Assembly: GCA_009774465.1 (NCBI GenBank)
Contig: VSNT01000026.1
Span: 1 to 33,933, forward strand
Length of the DNA: 33,933 nucleotides
DNA from: Lachnospiraceae bacterium
GTDB lineage: Bacteria; Bacillota_A; Clostridia; Lachnospirales; Lachnospiraceae
Direction of reading: 5' to 3'
Shown here in pieces: positions 23,926-32,467 of the stretch (position 1 is the first letter of the stretch; every line of letters starts with the position of its first letter). Below the pieces are notes generated by a model. It was not told where the DNA came from, made no database searches, and worked only from the letters and a program-made list of their open reading frames with translations. Position numbers and translations under genes: made by a program.

Positions 23926-24650
23926 GACCGGTCCCCTCCCAGCAGGGCTTTTGCCAGTTTCACTGTGGCTTCTTCTTTCATATTTCTGCTCATGGGAAGT
24001 TCTTTTCCACCCACTGTAACGCTCTCTCCCCCAATATATGTTACCTGTCCGGGATTTACCAGATATCTTTGATGAATCCGGACAAAGGCGCCGGATAACT
24101 GGGTTTCCACCTGATCCAGCTTTCCATAAAAAGAATATGCTTCCTTTTCATCCTTCTCTTTAAGAACCACATTTACCTTCCTTTTATCACTGTAAAAATA
24201 GGATATATTTTCCAGTGGAATCCGATAAGTCCCTTCCGGATTTTTAAAGATAAAATTCTCCTCTCTTTTATCAAAAATTTTCTCCCTCACCCGCCCCAAA
24301 ACTTCCGAAAGGCGCTCCGTGCCTGCCGGTTTAATCACATAGTCAAGGGCATTTACCTTATATCCGTCAAACACATAATCCCTGTATCCTGTGACAAACA
24401 CAATGCACAGCTCCTTATCAAACTCCCTGATCTGCCCTGCCGCCTCCATTCCGCTTATCCCTTTCATTTCCACATCAAGAAACAAAAGGTCAATTTCCCC
24501 GGGATGCTTTTCCAGCCAGCGCACCGCACTTTCTCCTGTAGAAAATTCATAAACGATTTGTTCCGCGCCCTCTCTTATTACCTTCTCAAGCGCAAACCGC
24601 AAGGCGTCCCTTGCCTCCATCTGATCATCACATATACCAATGCGAAGCAT
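23922..24650 (-). CDS. LytTR-family response regulator (AgrA-like)
   Basis: 242 aa from the ATG at 24650 (AGGTGG upstream; a longer frame to 24674 lacks a site). The receiver is intact: ICDDQ (Asp8, Asp9), LLFLDVEMKG (phosphoacceptor Asp59), VTGYRDYVFDGYKVNALDY and YVIKP (Lys). The LytTR DNA-binding domain spans about 135-240: YRIPLENISYFYSDKRKVNV, FVRIHQRYLVNPGQVTYIG and LPMSRNMKEEA. Forms a two-component pair with the downstream kinase. It probably regulates itself and the divergent ABC pair through the direct repeat at 24766-24795. Confidence 0.93.
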   Translation of the reverse strand: MLRIGICDDQMEARDALRFALEKVIREGAEQIVYEFSTGESAVRWLEKHPGEIDLLFLDVEMKGISGMEAAGQIREFDKELCIVFVTGYRDYVFDGYKVNALDYVIKPAGTERLSEVLGRVREKIFDKREENFIFKNPEGTYRIPLENISYFYSDKRKVNVVLKEKDEKEAYSFYGKLDQVETQLSGAFVRIHQRYLVNPGQVTYIGGESVTVGGKELPMSRNMKEEATVKLAKALLGGDRS

Positions 24651-24713
24651 TTTCCTCACCACCTGTAAAATCAATCCAAAACCAAAGTATGCTTATTTCA
24701 AACAAACATCATA

Positions 24714-24742
24714 ATTATAATCTGTTCTTATTAGAAACACAA
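24714..24742 (-). promoter_or_regulatory. Promoter of the LytTR/GHKL two-component operon
   Basis: TTGTGT (24742-24737), 17 bp, TATAAT (24719-24714) on the minus strand, about 60 bp before the regulator's start. The -35 is imperfect, as expected for an activated promoter. Confidence 0.5.
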
Positions 24743-24765
24743 TTCGCAACAGCAATTTCACTATA

Positions 24766-24795
24766 CCAAACATTACAAAATCCCCACCAAACTTT
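24766..24795 (-). promoter_or_regulatory. LytTR-type direct-repeat binding site
   Basis: On the minus strand AAAGTTTGG (24795-24787) and AATGTTTGG (24774-24766) are repeated with a 21-bp period (9-bp box plus 12-bp gap). This matches the LytTR site pattern of two 9-bp boxes two helical turns apart. The first box fits the family consensus at every position and the second misses one. They sit about 23 bp upstream of the -35 of the two-component operon. A third, weaker box is at 24816-24824. Confidence 0.6.
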
Positions 24796-24933
24796 ACACA
24801 CTTTTCACCATCTCCCCAAAGATTACATCACACCTGCCAAAAATAACACCCCCGCATTTACTTTCATGCATTCCTGCTATACTTACCTCAAGATACAACA
24901 CTTAATCACAACCAAATAATTGTGAAGCCAGCG

Positions 24934-25097
24934 CCTGGCTGAATCTTCCGGCAATCTATTTTGTGAAAAGCCTTTTATGCCATGAAGCCAGGACCATAAA
25001 AGGCAGGAGGACCGTTGTCCGACTGACTTTTGCATTACTGGGCCTGGCGGAATGCCCGGCATACAGGATTTGAACGAAATAGATTGCCGGAAGATTC
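24934..25097 (+). ncRNA. Stem-closed structured RNA candidate with complementary loops upstream of the ABC pair
   Basis: A perfect 21-bp inverted repeat (24941-24961 with 25077-25097), extendable to 24 pairs counting one G-U, closes about 115 nt. Inside are P2, GCCTTTTATG/CATAAAAGGC (24970-24979 with 24995-25004); P3, GGAC-CGTT-GTCC (25009-25020); and P4, CTGGGC/GCCCGG (25038-25043 with 25054-25059). The P2 loop contains GCCAG (24987-24991), perfectly complementary to CTGGC in the P4 loop (25044-25048), a possible kissing interaction. I recognise no known riboswitch or tRNA-like signature and no reading frame. It could be a cis-regulatory RNA or a small inverted-repeat element. Confidence 0.55.
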
Positions 25098-25153
25098 CCC
25101 CGCACCGCTTTCACATTATCCATTCAAATTTAAAATCATAAGAGAGGTGCGCT

Positions 25154-25930
25154 ATGTTATATGTAAAAAATCTTCACAAATCTTATCAAAGTGGAAACAA
25201 ATCCTATTCCGTATTAAAAGGAATCAATTTATCTGTTGCAGATCAGGAATTTGTTGCAGTAATGGGGCCTTCCGGTTCCGGAAAAAGTACTCTGCTCAAC
25301 TGTATTTCCTGCTACATTCCCTTTGAGGAGGGAACCATCACTTTAGGAAATAAGGAACTAAAAGGCCTTGATGAAAATGCTCTTGCTAAAATAAGGAATG
25401 AAAAACTGGGATTTGTCTTTCAGGATTTTATGCTTCTTGACGGGCTTACTGTAAGAGAAAACATTCTGGTTCCCAGAATCATTCAGGGGAAAGTGGATGA
25501 AGAAGCCGAAAAACTTGCAGATCAGCTCTTATCCCTTTTCGGCATTAACCATATTGCCGACAAGTATCCGGCAGATGTTTCCGGCGGTGAACGCCAGAGA
25601 ACTGCTGTAGCCAGAAGCCTGATTAATCAGCCGCTACTTATTCTTGCAGATGAGCCTACTGGAAATCTTGACAGCAAATCCAGCCGGGCAGTGATAGAGT
25701 CCTTTGAAAATGCCAGAAACAAACTTGGCGCTTCCATCTTTATGGTCACTCATGACAGCTTTGCCGCTTCCTTCTGCGACCGGGTAATTTTACTGAAAGA
25801 TGGCGCTGTCTATAAAACATTAGAAGCCACGCCGGGGTGTAAAGAAGAAAAGCGAAGCGCTTTTCAGGATCGTCTTTTAGACGCGATTCGGGAAATGAGC
25901 AATTTAAATTCTGAAGATGGCAGAGCTTAA
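25154..25930 (+). CDS. ABC transporter ATP-binding protein (BceA/LolD-like)
   Basis: A 258-aa ATPase with all motifs: Walker A GPSGSGKSTLL (about residue 38), Q-loop FVFQDFMLLDGLTVRENI, signature VSGGERQRT, Walker B LLILADEPTGNLDS and H-loop MVTHD. This is the MacB/LolD/BceA subgroup that works with FtsX-like permeases. GAGGTG lies about 4 nt before the ATG. It is followed after 16 bp by the permease. In Firmicutes such pairs commonly remove or sense antimicrobial peptides. Here the closest regulators are a LytTR system, not BceRS, so resistance is only one option. Confidence 0.93.
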   Translation: MLYVKNLHKSYQSGNKSYSVLKGINLSVADQEFVAVMGPSGSGKSTLLNCISCYIPFEEGTITLGNKELKGLDENALAKIRNEKLGFVFQDFMLLDGLTVRENILVPRIIQGKVDEEAEKLADQLLSLFGINHIADKYPADVSGGERQRTAVARSLINQPLLILADEPTGNLDSKSSRAVIESFENARNKLGASIFMVTHDSFAASFCDRVILLKDGAVYKTLEATPGCKEEKRSAFQDRLLDAIREMSNLNSEDGRA

Positions 25931-25946
25931 GAGGGAGGGATAAGAA

Positions 25947-28049
25947 ATGACAACCTTAAAACAACTTGAAAAAAAGCTCCAAAAAGCTGATACAAAAATA
26001 GCAGGCCTTTACCTGTTCTGTAATTTCATTTCCCTGCTGCTGATTACCGCTTACTCCGCCATGATGCTTTCTCCCACCGTGCTTTTAGTCCTTCCGGAAG
26101 GAGGCGACAGCCGCAAGCAGATGACTGCCATCTTCGTGCTGGCACTGTTTGGATGTGTGGTATTTACCATTTATGCCTCCGGCCTTTTCTTTCGGAAAAA
26201 GGCAAAACAATTGGGAACTCTCATGGCTCTTGGCGCCTCCGGCCGCCAGCTCCTTCCCGGCCTGCTTAAAGAAGTTCTCCTGTTAAGTTCCCTTTCTTCC
26301 CTGGCCGGAATTTTGGCAGGCTTCCCATTTGTTATTCTGCTATGGAATTCTTTCCGGCTTTTCCTTACGGACAGCGCACAAATGGTTTTGAAATTTGATT
26401 TTAAATGCCTGTATTTATCCGCAGTGTTTTTTGTTATTGTAGTTGCCTTTTCCTGTGCAAATGCTTACCGTTATCTGAAACGTACAAACATCATGGAAGT
26501 AATGCACGAAGAACATCGGAACGAACCTGTGAAAGAATTAGGCGCCTGGTGCGCTCCCGCAGGCATCCTGCTTATTTTAATCGGCGCTGGTCTTGGATAT
26601 TTTGCTCCTTACGCCTACGAGGAACTGTTCAGCGCTTTTCCGCCCGCATGGCTTAATCTGCTTTATGCTCCTGTTTTCGCAGGCCTTTACTTAATCATGC
26701 TGCACACTGTGGTGCATGGCTGGGGCTCCCGCAAAAAACATCCTTACAAAAATCTGATTGCCAGAAGCATGATGAAATTTCAGGGAAAACAGACGGTAAA
26801 TAATCTGCTGGTAAGCACAGTACTCACCGCCGGAACTGCCTTTGCCATCTTTTACATCCCCATGATGAGTGTGGGACATACAATGGAAATTAATTCCCGG
26901 CCATATGATTACTACTACCACTACCGGGCAGATCAGAAGGTTTTTAATGAAGAAAAAATTTCCGACCTGGCTGCAAAATATGACCTGGCAATTAAAGATT
27001 ATAAACTCGCCCCTTACTTATCCCTGGCTATGGATGGCACTGCTATTGTCGAAGATGAAGGACAAAATTTTCATTATGAATACATTCCGTTCCTTGAGGA
27101 AGGTAAATTCTTTTCCGAAACTGCCTTTGAAGCCTTCACCGGAACAGAAATTTCCGTAGCTCCCGGAAGTTACATGGCTGTTTCCAATGCAGACGAAACC
27201 GGATTGTACTATTTGAATTCACAGGCAACTGTTCTCACCAATATGGTTACCCATAATACTCTTTCTGTAAGCTTTGCCGGATATGCTCATTACGGGCTTC
27301 TGGTAGACCAAAGAGGCTCTTATATCCTGAATGATGAGGATTATGAAACAATTGCCGCAGGCATTACTCCGGAATGGGCCGGAAACACAGTGTCTTTTAA
27401 TATGGATGGAAAAGACAACTATTTATTTGCCCAGGATTTCTTTTATACTTTTATTTCTCTTTTCGGCCCTGAATGTGAGTACCCAATTTACTATGACAGA
27501 GTGGCACAATATCAGTCACAATTAAATGGAGAAATTTACTGGGGAGATACCGAGCGGATGACGCAGGTCAGCTATTCGGAACCTGACACCACTGATTTTA
27601 GATACTATTGGACTTATATGCCTAAAATCCGCATTTTAGATCAGACAGATTATTTAAGGACTTTTTCCGTGTTCCTTATGATGTTCCTTTTTATTGCCAT
27701 TATCTGTTCCCTTGCCGCAATGATCATCAGCTATACCCGCTGCATGACCATTGCCCTTAATAACCGTTATGTTTTTGAAGATTTAAAACGCCTGGGAGCA
27801 TCACCTACTTTTTTAAAAAAGGAAATCAAAGGCCAGGCAGGGCCGGTGTTTAAGGTTCCCACCCTTGTAGGAATGACCGCTATGTATCTTTTATATGCTC
27901 TTTTAATGTTTGCCAACGACGGTATGCTGACTGGCAGTGAAATTGGCGGAATGGCGGTATGCCTTCTGATTCTTATTCTTCTGGCAGGAATCTATTACCT
28001 GATTTACCGTTATACTGTAAAGAGTATGTGCCGCCAGTTAGAAGTGTAG
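25947..28049 (+). CDS. FtsX-like ABC transporter permease (BceB-like)
   Basis: A 700-aa membrane protein. Helix 1 is near residues 20-40, with further helices around 65-80, 105-130, 155-170, 200-220 and 240-255, then about 285-305. A large extracytoplasmic domain (about 310-555) rich in Tyr and acidic residues follows, then three helices in the last 140 residues. FtsX motifs are KKAKQLGTLMALGASGRQL and LNNRYVFEDLKRLGASPTFLKKEIKGQ. The ten-helix layout with one large outer loop is that of BceB bacitracin/lantibiotic transporters. GAGGGAGGGAT lies upstream of the ATG. A terminator follows at 28121-28160. Confidence 0.92.
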   Translation: MTTLKQLEKKLQKADTKIAGLYLFCNFISLLLITAYSAMMLSPTVLLVLPEGGDSRKQMTAIFVLALFGCVVFTIYASGLFFRKKAKQLGTLMALGASGRQLLPGLLKEVLLLSSLSSLAGILAGFPFVILLWNSFRLFLTDSAQMVLKFDFKCLYLSAVFFVIVVAFSCANAYRYLKRTNIMEVMHEEHRNEPVKELGAWCAPAGILLILIGAGLGYFAPYAYEELFSAFPPAWLNLLYAPVFAGLYLIMLHTVVHGWGSRKKHPYKNLIARSMMKFQGKQTVNNLLVSTVLTAGTAFAIFYIPMMSVGHTMEINSRPYDYYYHYRADQKVFNEEKISDLAAKYDLAIKDYKLAPYLSLAMDGTAIVEDEGQNFHYEYIPFLEEGKFFSETAFEAFTGTEISVAPGSYMAVSNADETGLYYLNSQATVLTNMVTHNTLSVSFAGYAHYGLLVDQRGSYILNDEDYETIAAGITPEWAGNTVSFNMDGKDNYLFAQDFFYTFISLFGPECEYPIYYDRVAQYQSQLNGEIYWGDTERMTQVSYSEPDTTDFRYYWTYMPKIRILDQTDYLRTFSVFLMMFLFIAIICSLAAMIISYTRCMTIALNNRYVFEDLKRLGASPTFLKKEIKGQAGPVFKVPTLVGMTAMYLLYALLMFANDGMLTGSEIGGMAVCLLILILLAGIYYLIYRYTVKSMCRQLEV

Positions 28050-28120
28050 ACTTCTGACGCAGGAGAGCGTACACTCCAGGGCAGCAAATATCACCACTTT
28101 TACCGGGCAGCACCTGATAT

Positions 28121-28160
28121 AAAAAGGGCAGGGCAGGTTTTAACCCGCTCTGCCGCTTTT
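28121..28160. terminator. Bidirectional terminator between the permease and methyltransferase genes
   Basis: Stem from 28127-28138 with 28143-28154 (GGCAGGGC... paired with ...GCTCTGCC, one mismatch and one G-U), flanked by AAAAA on one side and TTTT on the other. It serves both convergent transcripts. Confidence 0.75.
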
Positions 28161-28163
28161 ATA

Positions 28164-29435
28164 TCATTGGATTTCCTTTTTCTCCAAAACTAAAACATAA
28201 TCTATACTAATCTTTCCCCCCATACCCTGCCTTGGTATTCTTATGTATGGATTTTGAATGATGTATCCAAAATGTTGTATTGTTCTATATCCCAACCTGT
28301 TTGCCAGTTCTTCTATCACCCGCCAGCTCTCTATGACAACTTTCCTGATGGTACTGTTTCCAATTACAATGATATATTTGCCCCCTGGATTCATCTGGTG
28401 GTAAACAGCATGCAGGTTCGTTTCCATATCTTCAAAAAACTTCTTTACCACTAATGCTCTTTTTTCATCCTGTTCTACAATTTGATAGAAGTATTTTTTT
28501 AAAAGCCCGCTTCTTTCCAATATGGTAAGACTGCTTTTTTCCTTCTTTGTATTAATCTTTTCAGTTCCTATATACTGGCTCTTTTTTTCTCTTAGCTCTT
28601 CTTCTGTCAGTGTGGCCATCCATAAATTCTCAAGGCGCATTGTCCTTCCATAGTCAAAGGCATTGATATAAGGCGGCGATGTTACCACAAGATCAATTCC
28701 AACCGGCATTTGAAAAGTAAGGGCATCTCCTTCTATCAGCCTTGTATGCCCCATTTTTTCAATACCTGACAGTTCTGTCATCATTTGTTTATACCGCCGG
28801 AAAACAGACGAAAATTCCTTTATAACAGGAGGCGGTACTTTTTTTACTTTGTTTGACACATAGGGTTTTGGTGAAGTATCATCTGCATTGGATACTCTCT
28901 TTATGATGGAAACCATGCACAGGTTCAAAAAATCCCTTACATCCGTATCCTGCACACAATCAATACAGCTCTTCATTCGTCCAAGCTCCCTGATTGTTCT
29001 TTCAGAAAACCAGTGCTCCAGATTCACAATCTCCGGCCGAAACTGCTCCGCCTGATCCTGCACGATTCTTTTCATTATTTCAGAATATTCCTGTTCCAAA
29101 ACCTCCACCTTTTGGGAATTCAAAACAGTAGTTTTTACTTTAATAATCAACTTTGCTATATCGTCAATTTCCGTTCCATAAGCATCCATTCCATGAATAT
29201 TGGCTTCTAACAAGGTTGTGCCGCTTCCTGAAAAAGGATCAAATATCGTTCCCTTTTTATCAGGCAGAAATGTATTTATTCCCCATCTTGGGATTTCCGG
29301 AATAAACTTACAGGGGTATTTAAACATTCCGTGGGTATAGGAATTGGGATTTGCCTGTTTGATTAAATAAACAGCGCCATTTATCATCTCCAATGGCAAT
29401 GACACTGTTTCAATTATTTGTTCTTTATCAGGCAT
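28164..29435 (-). CDS. Site-specific DNA methyltransferase (N4-C/N6-A type), protein 1
   Basis: A 423-aa S-adenosylmethionine-dependent DNA methylase. The SAM-binding motif FDPFSGSGTTLLEA is at about 65-78. The catalytic motif TSPPY is at 252-256, followed by INAFDYGRT; SPPY is typical of N4-cytosine enzymes, though not exclusive. An N-terminal GMFKYPCKFIPEIPRWGI segment and a strand MNPGGKYIIVIGNS support the fold. The region between the motifs (about 90-250) is probably the target-recognition part. AAGGGAG precedes the ATG at 29435. It overlaps the next methylase by 22 bp. No restriction endonuclease is seen beside it. Confidence 0.88.
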   Translation of the reverse strand: MPDKEQIIETVSLPLEMINGAVYLIKQANPNSYTHGMFKYPCKFIPEIPRWGINTFLPDKKGTIFDPFSGSGTTLLEANIHGMDAYGTEIDDIAKLIIKVKTTVLNSQKVEVLEQEYSEIMKRIVQDQAEQFRPEIVNLEHWFSERTIRELGRMKSCIDCVQDTDVRDFLNLCMVSIIKRVSNADDTSPKPYVSNKVKKVPPPVIKEFSSVFRRYKQMMTELSGIEKMGHTRLIEGDALTFQMPVGIDLVVTSPPYINAFDYGRTMRLENLWMATLTEEELREKKSQYIGTEKINTKKEKSSLTILERSGLLKKYFYQIVEQDEKRALVVKKFFEDMETNLHAVYHQMNPGGKYIIVIGNSTIRKVVIESWRVIEELANRLGYRTIQHFGYIIQNPYIRIPRQGMGGKISIDYVLVLEKKEIQ

Positions 29436-30718
29436 ACCACGCTCTCCCTTAAATACTTTCCCGTTTCTTTTGTTATTTCATATTGCTGTGAACTTGTAAT
29501 AATATATCTGTCAACTTCAACTTTATCAACAGTAAAACCGATCTGCTCTGCATATTCGGCTAAAATCAAATCCGCTGCAAAAACAATTCCTCCATAAGCG
29601 GAATTTCCCACCACGATACAGCAAAAACCTTTCTCCTTCAAAACCCTGTAGCATTCCTCAATCACCCGAAACATGTCGTCATAATATAGCTGCAGCATCC
29701 TGGGAATTTTTTTATCCCAAAGCTCTTTTTCCTTAAGCTTTGTAAGCAGCTTTTCCAGGGTTGCGCTTTTTTGCTGTACTTCTTTACTTAAATCTCCATT
29801 TAAATGTGAATGCAGAGAATTCTTTCTTAAATTTTTCAGTTCTGAATATTCTGACACAAATTTTCCAAACCATAATTCCAATTTGTAAATTTCTGTATAA
29901 TCAAAACAATTGGCATATGGAGGTGAAAAAATAATTCCTTCAACGCTGTTTTCCTTTATGTATTCCTCCATATTCAAGCAGGAGTCATTGTACAAAACTG
30001 CGTTGCTTTCCTTTTGTTTTTTGGTCAAATCAGTATATATATTCTGATACTCTTCCAAAAGCATAGTTTCTGCATCTTCAACCGTAACGATTCTGGGCTT
30101 TACATATTTTCTGATTTTTAATCCATTTCCTGCTTTTCTATAATTACAAAGCGGTTCCAGGCAGGCCAGCCAGCCTATTTTAAGAAGATTTCGAACCTGC
30201 CTGTCTGTAACCTTATCACTTTCAATCATTGCCCCTATGGACATATAATATTTTTCAATCTCATCATTAAATACTTTTTCACTGATGGATAATTTGGGTA
30301 ACGTATATTTTTCCTTACCATCCAATGCCTGCTGCAGCACACTTTCATAAGTATCCTTAAATAATTCTATTGTTTCTTTTGCATAATTGTCCAGCTTACA
30401 CTTTGATAAAAAGCAGGAAAAGGGATTTACCTCAAATCCGATACCTGAATATCCCATTCCTTCCGCCGCCAGCAGAGTGCTGCCACTCCCTGAAAAGGGA
30501 TCTAAAATGATTCCTTCTTTTCGCTGTGCATATTCCCTGATTAAATGCTCAACCAGTTCTACGGAAAATCCTTCTTTGTATCTGTACCATCTTTGAAATG
30601 GCTTATTTAAATCATCTGAATAATTCAGTAAACTGGTATAGGTTGCATTTGGACTTTCCGGATAAATAACTTTAAATCCACGTTCAAGCTCCAAATACCT
30701 GTCATAATATAAGTCCAT
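29414..30718 (-). CDS. Site-specific DNA methyltransferase (N4-C/N6-A type), protein 2
   Basis: 434 aa from the ATG at 30718, chosen because GGAGG lies 6-7 nt upstream; the longer frame to 30817 has no site. The SAM motif ILDPFSGSGSTLLAAEGMGY is at about 71-90 and the catalytic motif FSPPY at 264-268 with ANCFDYTEIYKLELW. A C-terminal strand FCCIVVGNSAYGG resembles that of protein 1. The two proteins share the same motif order and SPPY-x-x-x-FDY signature, so they are probably paralogues, one per strand of an asymmetric site; that is inference. Translationally coupled to protein 1. Confidence 0.87.
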   Translation of the reverse strand: MDLYYDRYLELERGFKVIYPESPNATYTSLLNYSDDLNKPFQRWYRYKEGFSVELVEHLIREYAQRKEGIILDPFSGSGSTLLAAEGMGYSGIGFEVNPFSCFLSKCKLDNYAKETIELFKDTYESVLQQALDGKEKYTLPKLSISEKVFNDEIEKYYMSIGAMIESDKVTDRQVRNLLKIGWLACLEPLCNYRKAGNGLKIRKYVKPRIVTVEDAETMLLEEYQNIYTDLTKKQKESNAVLYNDSCLNMEEYIKENSVEGIIFSPPYANCFDYTEIYKLELWFGKFVSEYSELKNLRKNSLHSHLNGDLSKEVQQKSATLEKLLTKLKEKELWDKKIPRMLQLYYDDMFRVIEECYRVLKEKGFCCIVVGNSAYGGIVFAADLILAEYAEQIGFTVDKVEVDRYIITSSQQYEITKETGKYLRESVVCLIKNK

Positions 30719-30821
30719 TTTGTATCCTCCGCCTGCCTTTTTCATTATATTCTGTAATCTGAATAATGGCAAGCAGTTTTCGAACGTTTGTTTTTGGTAG
30801 CAACTCTGCACGACCAAGTTG

Positions 30822-31496
30822 TTACACGATATATTCCATACAAATTCCTACAATAATTCCTTCCTTAACATAGAATGAAACCGCTATTCCCGTTTCGTTT
30901 GAAACAAAGGAGTCTTTCCTTAAAGTAATATCTTTAAGGAATTCTTCCATAAACGCATCACTTTCCTCCTGGGAAATAAAGGTCGTTCCTGAAAAAATGA
31001 AGTCATAATCCAGCTTTTGCGAACTTTTCCGTTCCATTCCTGTCATTATAGTCGCATTTCCTTCTGGTCCCTTTTCAAAACATTTCAAATCATATTGCTC
31101 TACCATCATCTGCGTCATCTCATCTCCCACTCTGATTCCTGCCTGGAGGCCATATGTATCATTTGTCAAAAGAACAGCGCAGATGTAATTATTATCTGTT
31201 ACATAAGTAATTCCTTCACTTTCTGAATAGGTAAGAAACATATCCGTCGTCCCTGGAAAGGAGTCAAAATAAACATTTTCAATTGCGGGTGATTCCTCTT
31301 TCAGCGTTTTCCAATCCATGTTCCAATAGGGACATTTACCCAAAAGCACATGCTCGTCAATCAGTAAATCATTTAAGGAAAAAGAGGTTCCTTCCAAATT
31401 TAATTCTTCTGAACTACTTGTCCTATCAGCACATCCCGCAATTTCCATACAACATAGCAGAACGAAAAACAATATTTTAAGTGTGCAATTTTTCAT
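30822..31496 (-). CDS. Putative lipoprotein of unknown function
   Basis: 224 aa from the ATG at 31496 (GAAGG upstream; the longer frame to 31550 is not supported). The N-terminus MKNCTLKILFFVLLCCMEIAGC is a lipoprotein signal with a plausible lipobox IAGC. The mature part is acidic and soluble, with two copies of a similar design: an SLNDLLIDEHVLLGKCPYWN region and a C-terminal EGIIVGICMEYIV strand. I do not recognise the family. It is 103 bp upstream of methyltransferase 2; a shared transcript is possible but no functional link is visible. Confidence 0.7.
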   Translation of the reverse strand: MKNCTLKILFFVLLCCMEIAGCADRTSSSEELNLEGTSFSLNDLLIDEHVLLGKCPYWNMDWKTLKEESPAIENVYFDSFPGTTDMFLTYSESEGITYVTDNNYICAVLLTNDTYGLQAGIRVGDEMTQMMVEQYDLKCFEKGPEGNATIMTGMERKSSQKLDYDFIFSGTTFISQEESDAFMEEFLKDITLRKDSFVSNETGIAVSFYVKEGIIVGICMEYIV

Positions 31497-31825
31497 ACTT
31501 TTACCTTCAATTACATTATTTACTATGACTTGCTGATTTTCTGTTGCCAAAATGTTGCTTACGTGTTATTAACTCACGTCTCTTATTAAATGCCGCTTCC
31601 TCAAATTTCTTTGTTTTTGCTTCTTCTTTCCACTTTCTTAACGTCATAACATCATGCTTATATAGATCAATATTGATTTGCAGTCAATTTTAATTTCTGA
31701 CAATTAATAAATCCATGCAACAAGCCATATGAATTAGAACCTGTACCAAAAGAAGTAATCCATATCGGTCAATTTCTGTTCATCTAACTATATCAAAATT
31801 ATTTTATGTGCCATAATTATACTAT
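31497..31825. other. Intergenic region between the lipoprotein and the ParE-type toxin
   Basis: A minus-strand frame at 31516-31647 (43 codons, MTLRKWKEEAKTKKFEEAAF...) is basic and could be a remnant of a larger gene. It has no ribosome-binding site and I cannot identify it. Nothing else is visible. Confidence 0.35.
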
Positions 31826-32140
31826 TTAACCCTTCAACCTTATGCCAATATCAGATGCGCTATATAATACTCTCATTACAATAACCCTCTCTTTCTCGAC
31901 CACATAGAAAACTGAATAATTATCTATCACCAACTGCCTTAACCCTATTGTACGTTCCTTCTCAGATTCCATAAGCCTTGCTTTTTTCGAAAATATGTTT
32001 AACTCCTCAATAGCTTTCGCAATTCGGTTATATTTTCCTATTGCATTTTCTGGTGCTTGGAGTTGTATCGCAATATAATTATAGATTTCCTCCATATCCG
32101 CTAATGCCTTATCTGTGATCTGTACCTTATATTGCTTCAT
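31826..32140 (-). CDS. ParE/RelE-family type II toxin
   Basis: A 104-aa protein: YKVQITDKALADMEEIYNYIA at the N-terminus, KARLMESEKERTIGLRQLVIDNYSVFYVV and VIVMRVLYSASDI at the C-terminus are the beta-strands and basic core of ParE/RelE toxins. It should inhibit gyrase or cut mRNA; which one is not readable from sequence. The ATG at 32140 starts 2 bp after the antitoxin stop, so the pair is coupled. Confidence 0.9.
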   Translation of the reverse strand: MKQYKVQITDKALADMEEIYNYIAIQLQAPENAIGKYNRIAKAIEELNIFSKKARLMESEKERTIGLRQLVIDNYSVFYVVEKERVIVMRVLYSASDIGIRLKG

Positions 32141-32142
32141 GC

Positions 32143-32445
32143 TTAATGACTCTCCCTAAATTTCGTAAAGGCAGAAACAGCATCCTGAACCCTGCCAGCC
32201 TGTATATCATCATATCCCTCTTGCAATTTCTTGTGAATTTCCTCCACTGTCATTATATCTGCATTAAGAACTGAAGGAGCGTTCGGCAATGTTACAGCAA
32301 AAGGAATACCTCCTGTCAGTGAAATTTGATTAAGATACATATCTATTGCTGTAGACATCGGAATGCCTAATCGTGTAAGCACATCTTCAGCTCGTTGTTT
32401 TACTATTGGATTTATTCTTAAGTTTAAGGTTGCTGTTTTTTCCAT
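32143..32445 (-). CDS. RelB/DinJ-family antitoxin
   Basis: 100 aa from the ATG at 32445 (AAGGAG 9 nt upstream). The longer frame to 32547 runs through the promoter and is rejected. The N-terminal TATLNLRINPIVKQRAEDVLTRLGIPMSTAIDMYL is the ribbon-helix-helix DNA-binding domain of RelB/DinJ. TLPNAPSVLNADIMTVEEI leads to a C-terminal helix that would wrap around the toxin. The pair autoregulates from the promoter at 32468-32496. Confidence 0.9.
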   Translation of the reverse strand: MEKTATLNLRINPIVKQRAEDVLTRLGIPMSTAIDMYLNQISLTGGIPFAVTLPNAPSVLNADIMTVEEIHKKLQEGYDDIQAGRVQDAVSAFTKFRESH

Positions 32446-32467
32446 ATCAATCATCTCCTTCGGTTGA

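Larger units (their letters stand above)
24651..24933. other. Regulatory intergenic region between the two-component genes and the ABC pair
   Basis: AT-rich and C-rich on the plus strand. It holds the LytTR site, the minus-strand promoter and a TATACT (24878-24883) with no good -35 that may belong to the ABC pair. A 102-codon frame across it (24611-24919) has biased composition and no ribosome-binding site, so I do not call a gene. Confidence 0.5.

Noticed and set aside
24611..24919. 102-codon plus-strand frame
   Set aside because: Biased composition, overlaps the LytTR regulator gene and its promoter, no ribosome-binding site.
25055..25085. Reverse-strand T-loop-like sequence (GTTCAAATCC) suggesting a tRNA
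   Set aside because: The flanking bases do not form a T-arm stem, and no acceptor stem or anticodon arm can be built.
24941..25097. MITE/insertion sequence explanation for the 21-bp inverted repeat
   Set aside because: No target-site duplication seen and the interior forms specific hairpins; kept as a structured RNA candidate, although a mobile origin is not excluded.
31516..31647. 43-codon basic frame on the minus strand
   Set aside because: No ribosome-binding site, no recognised family; possibly a gene remnant.
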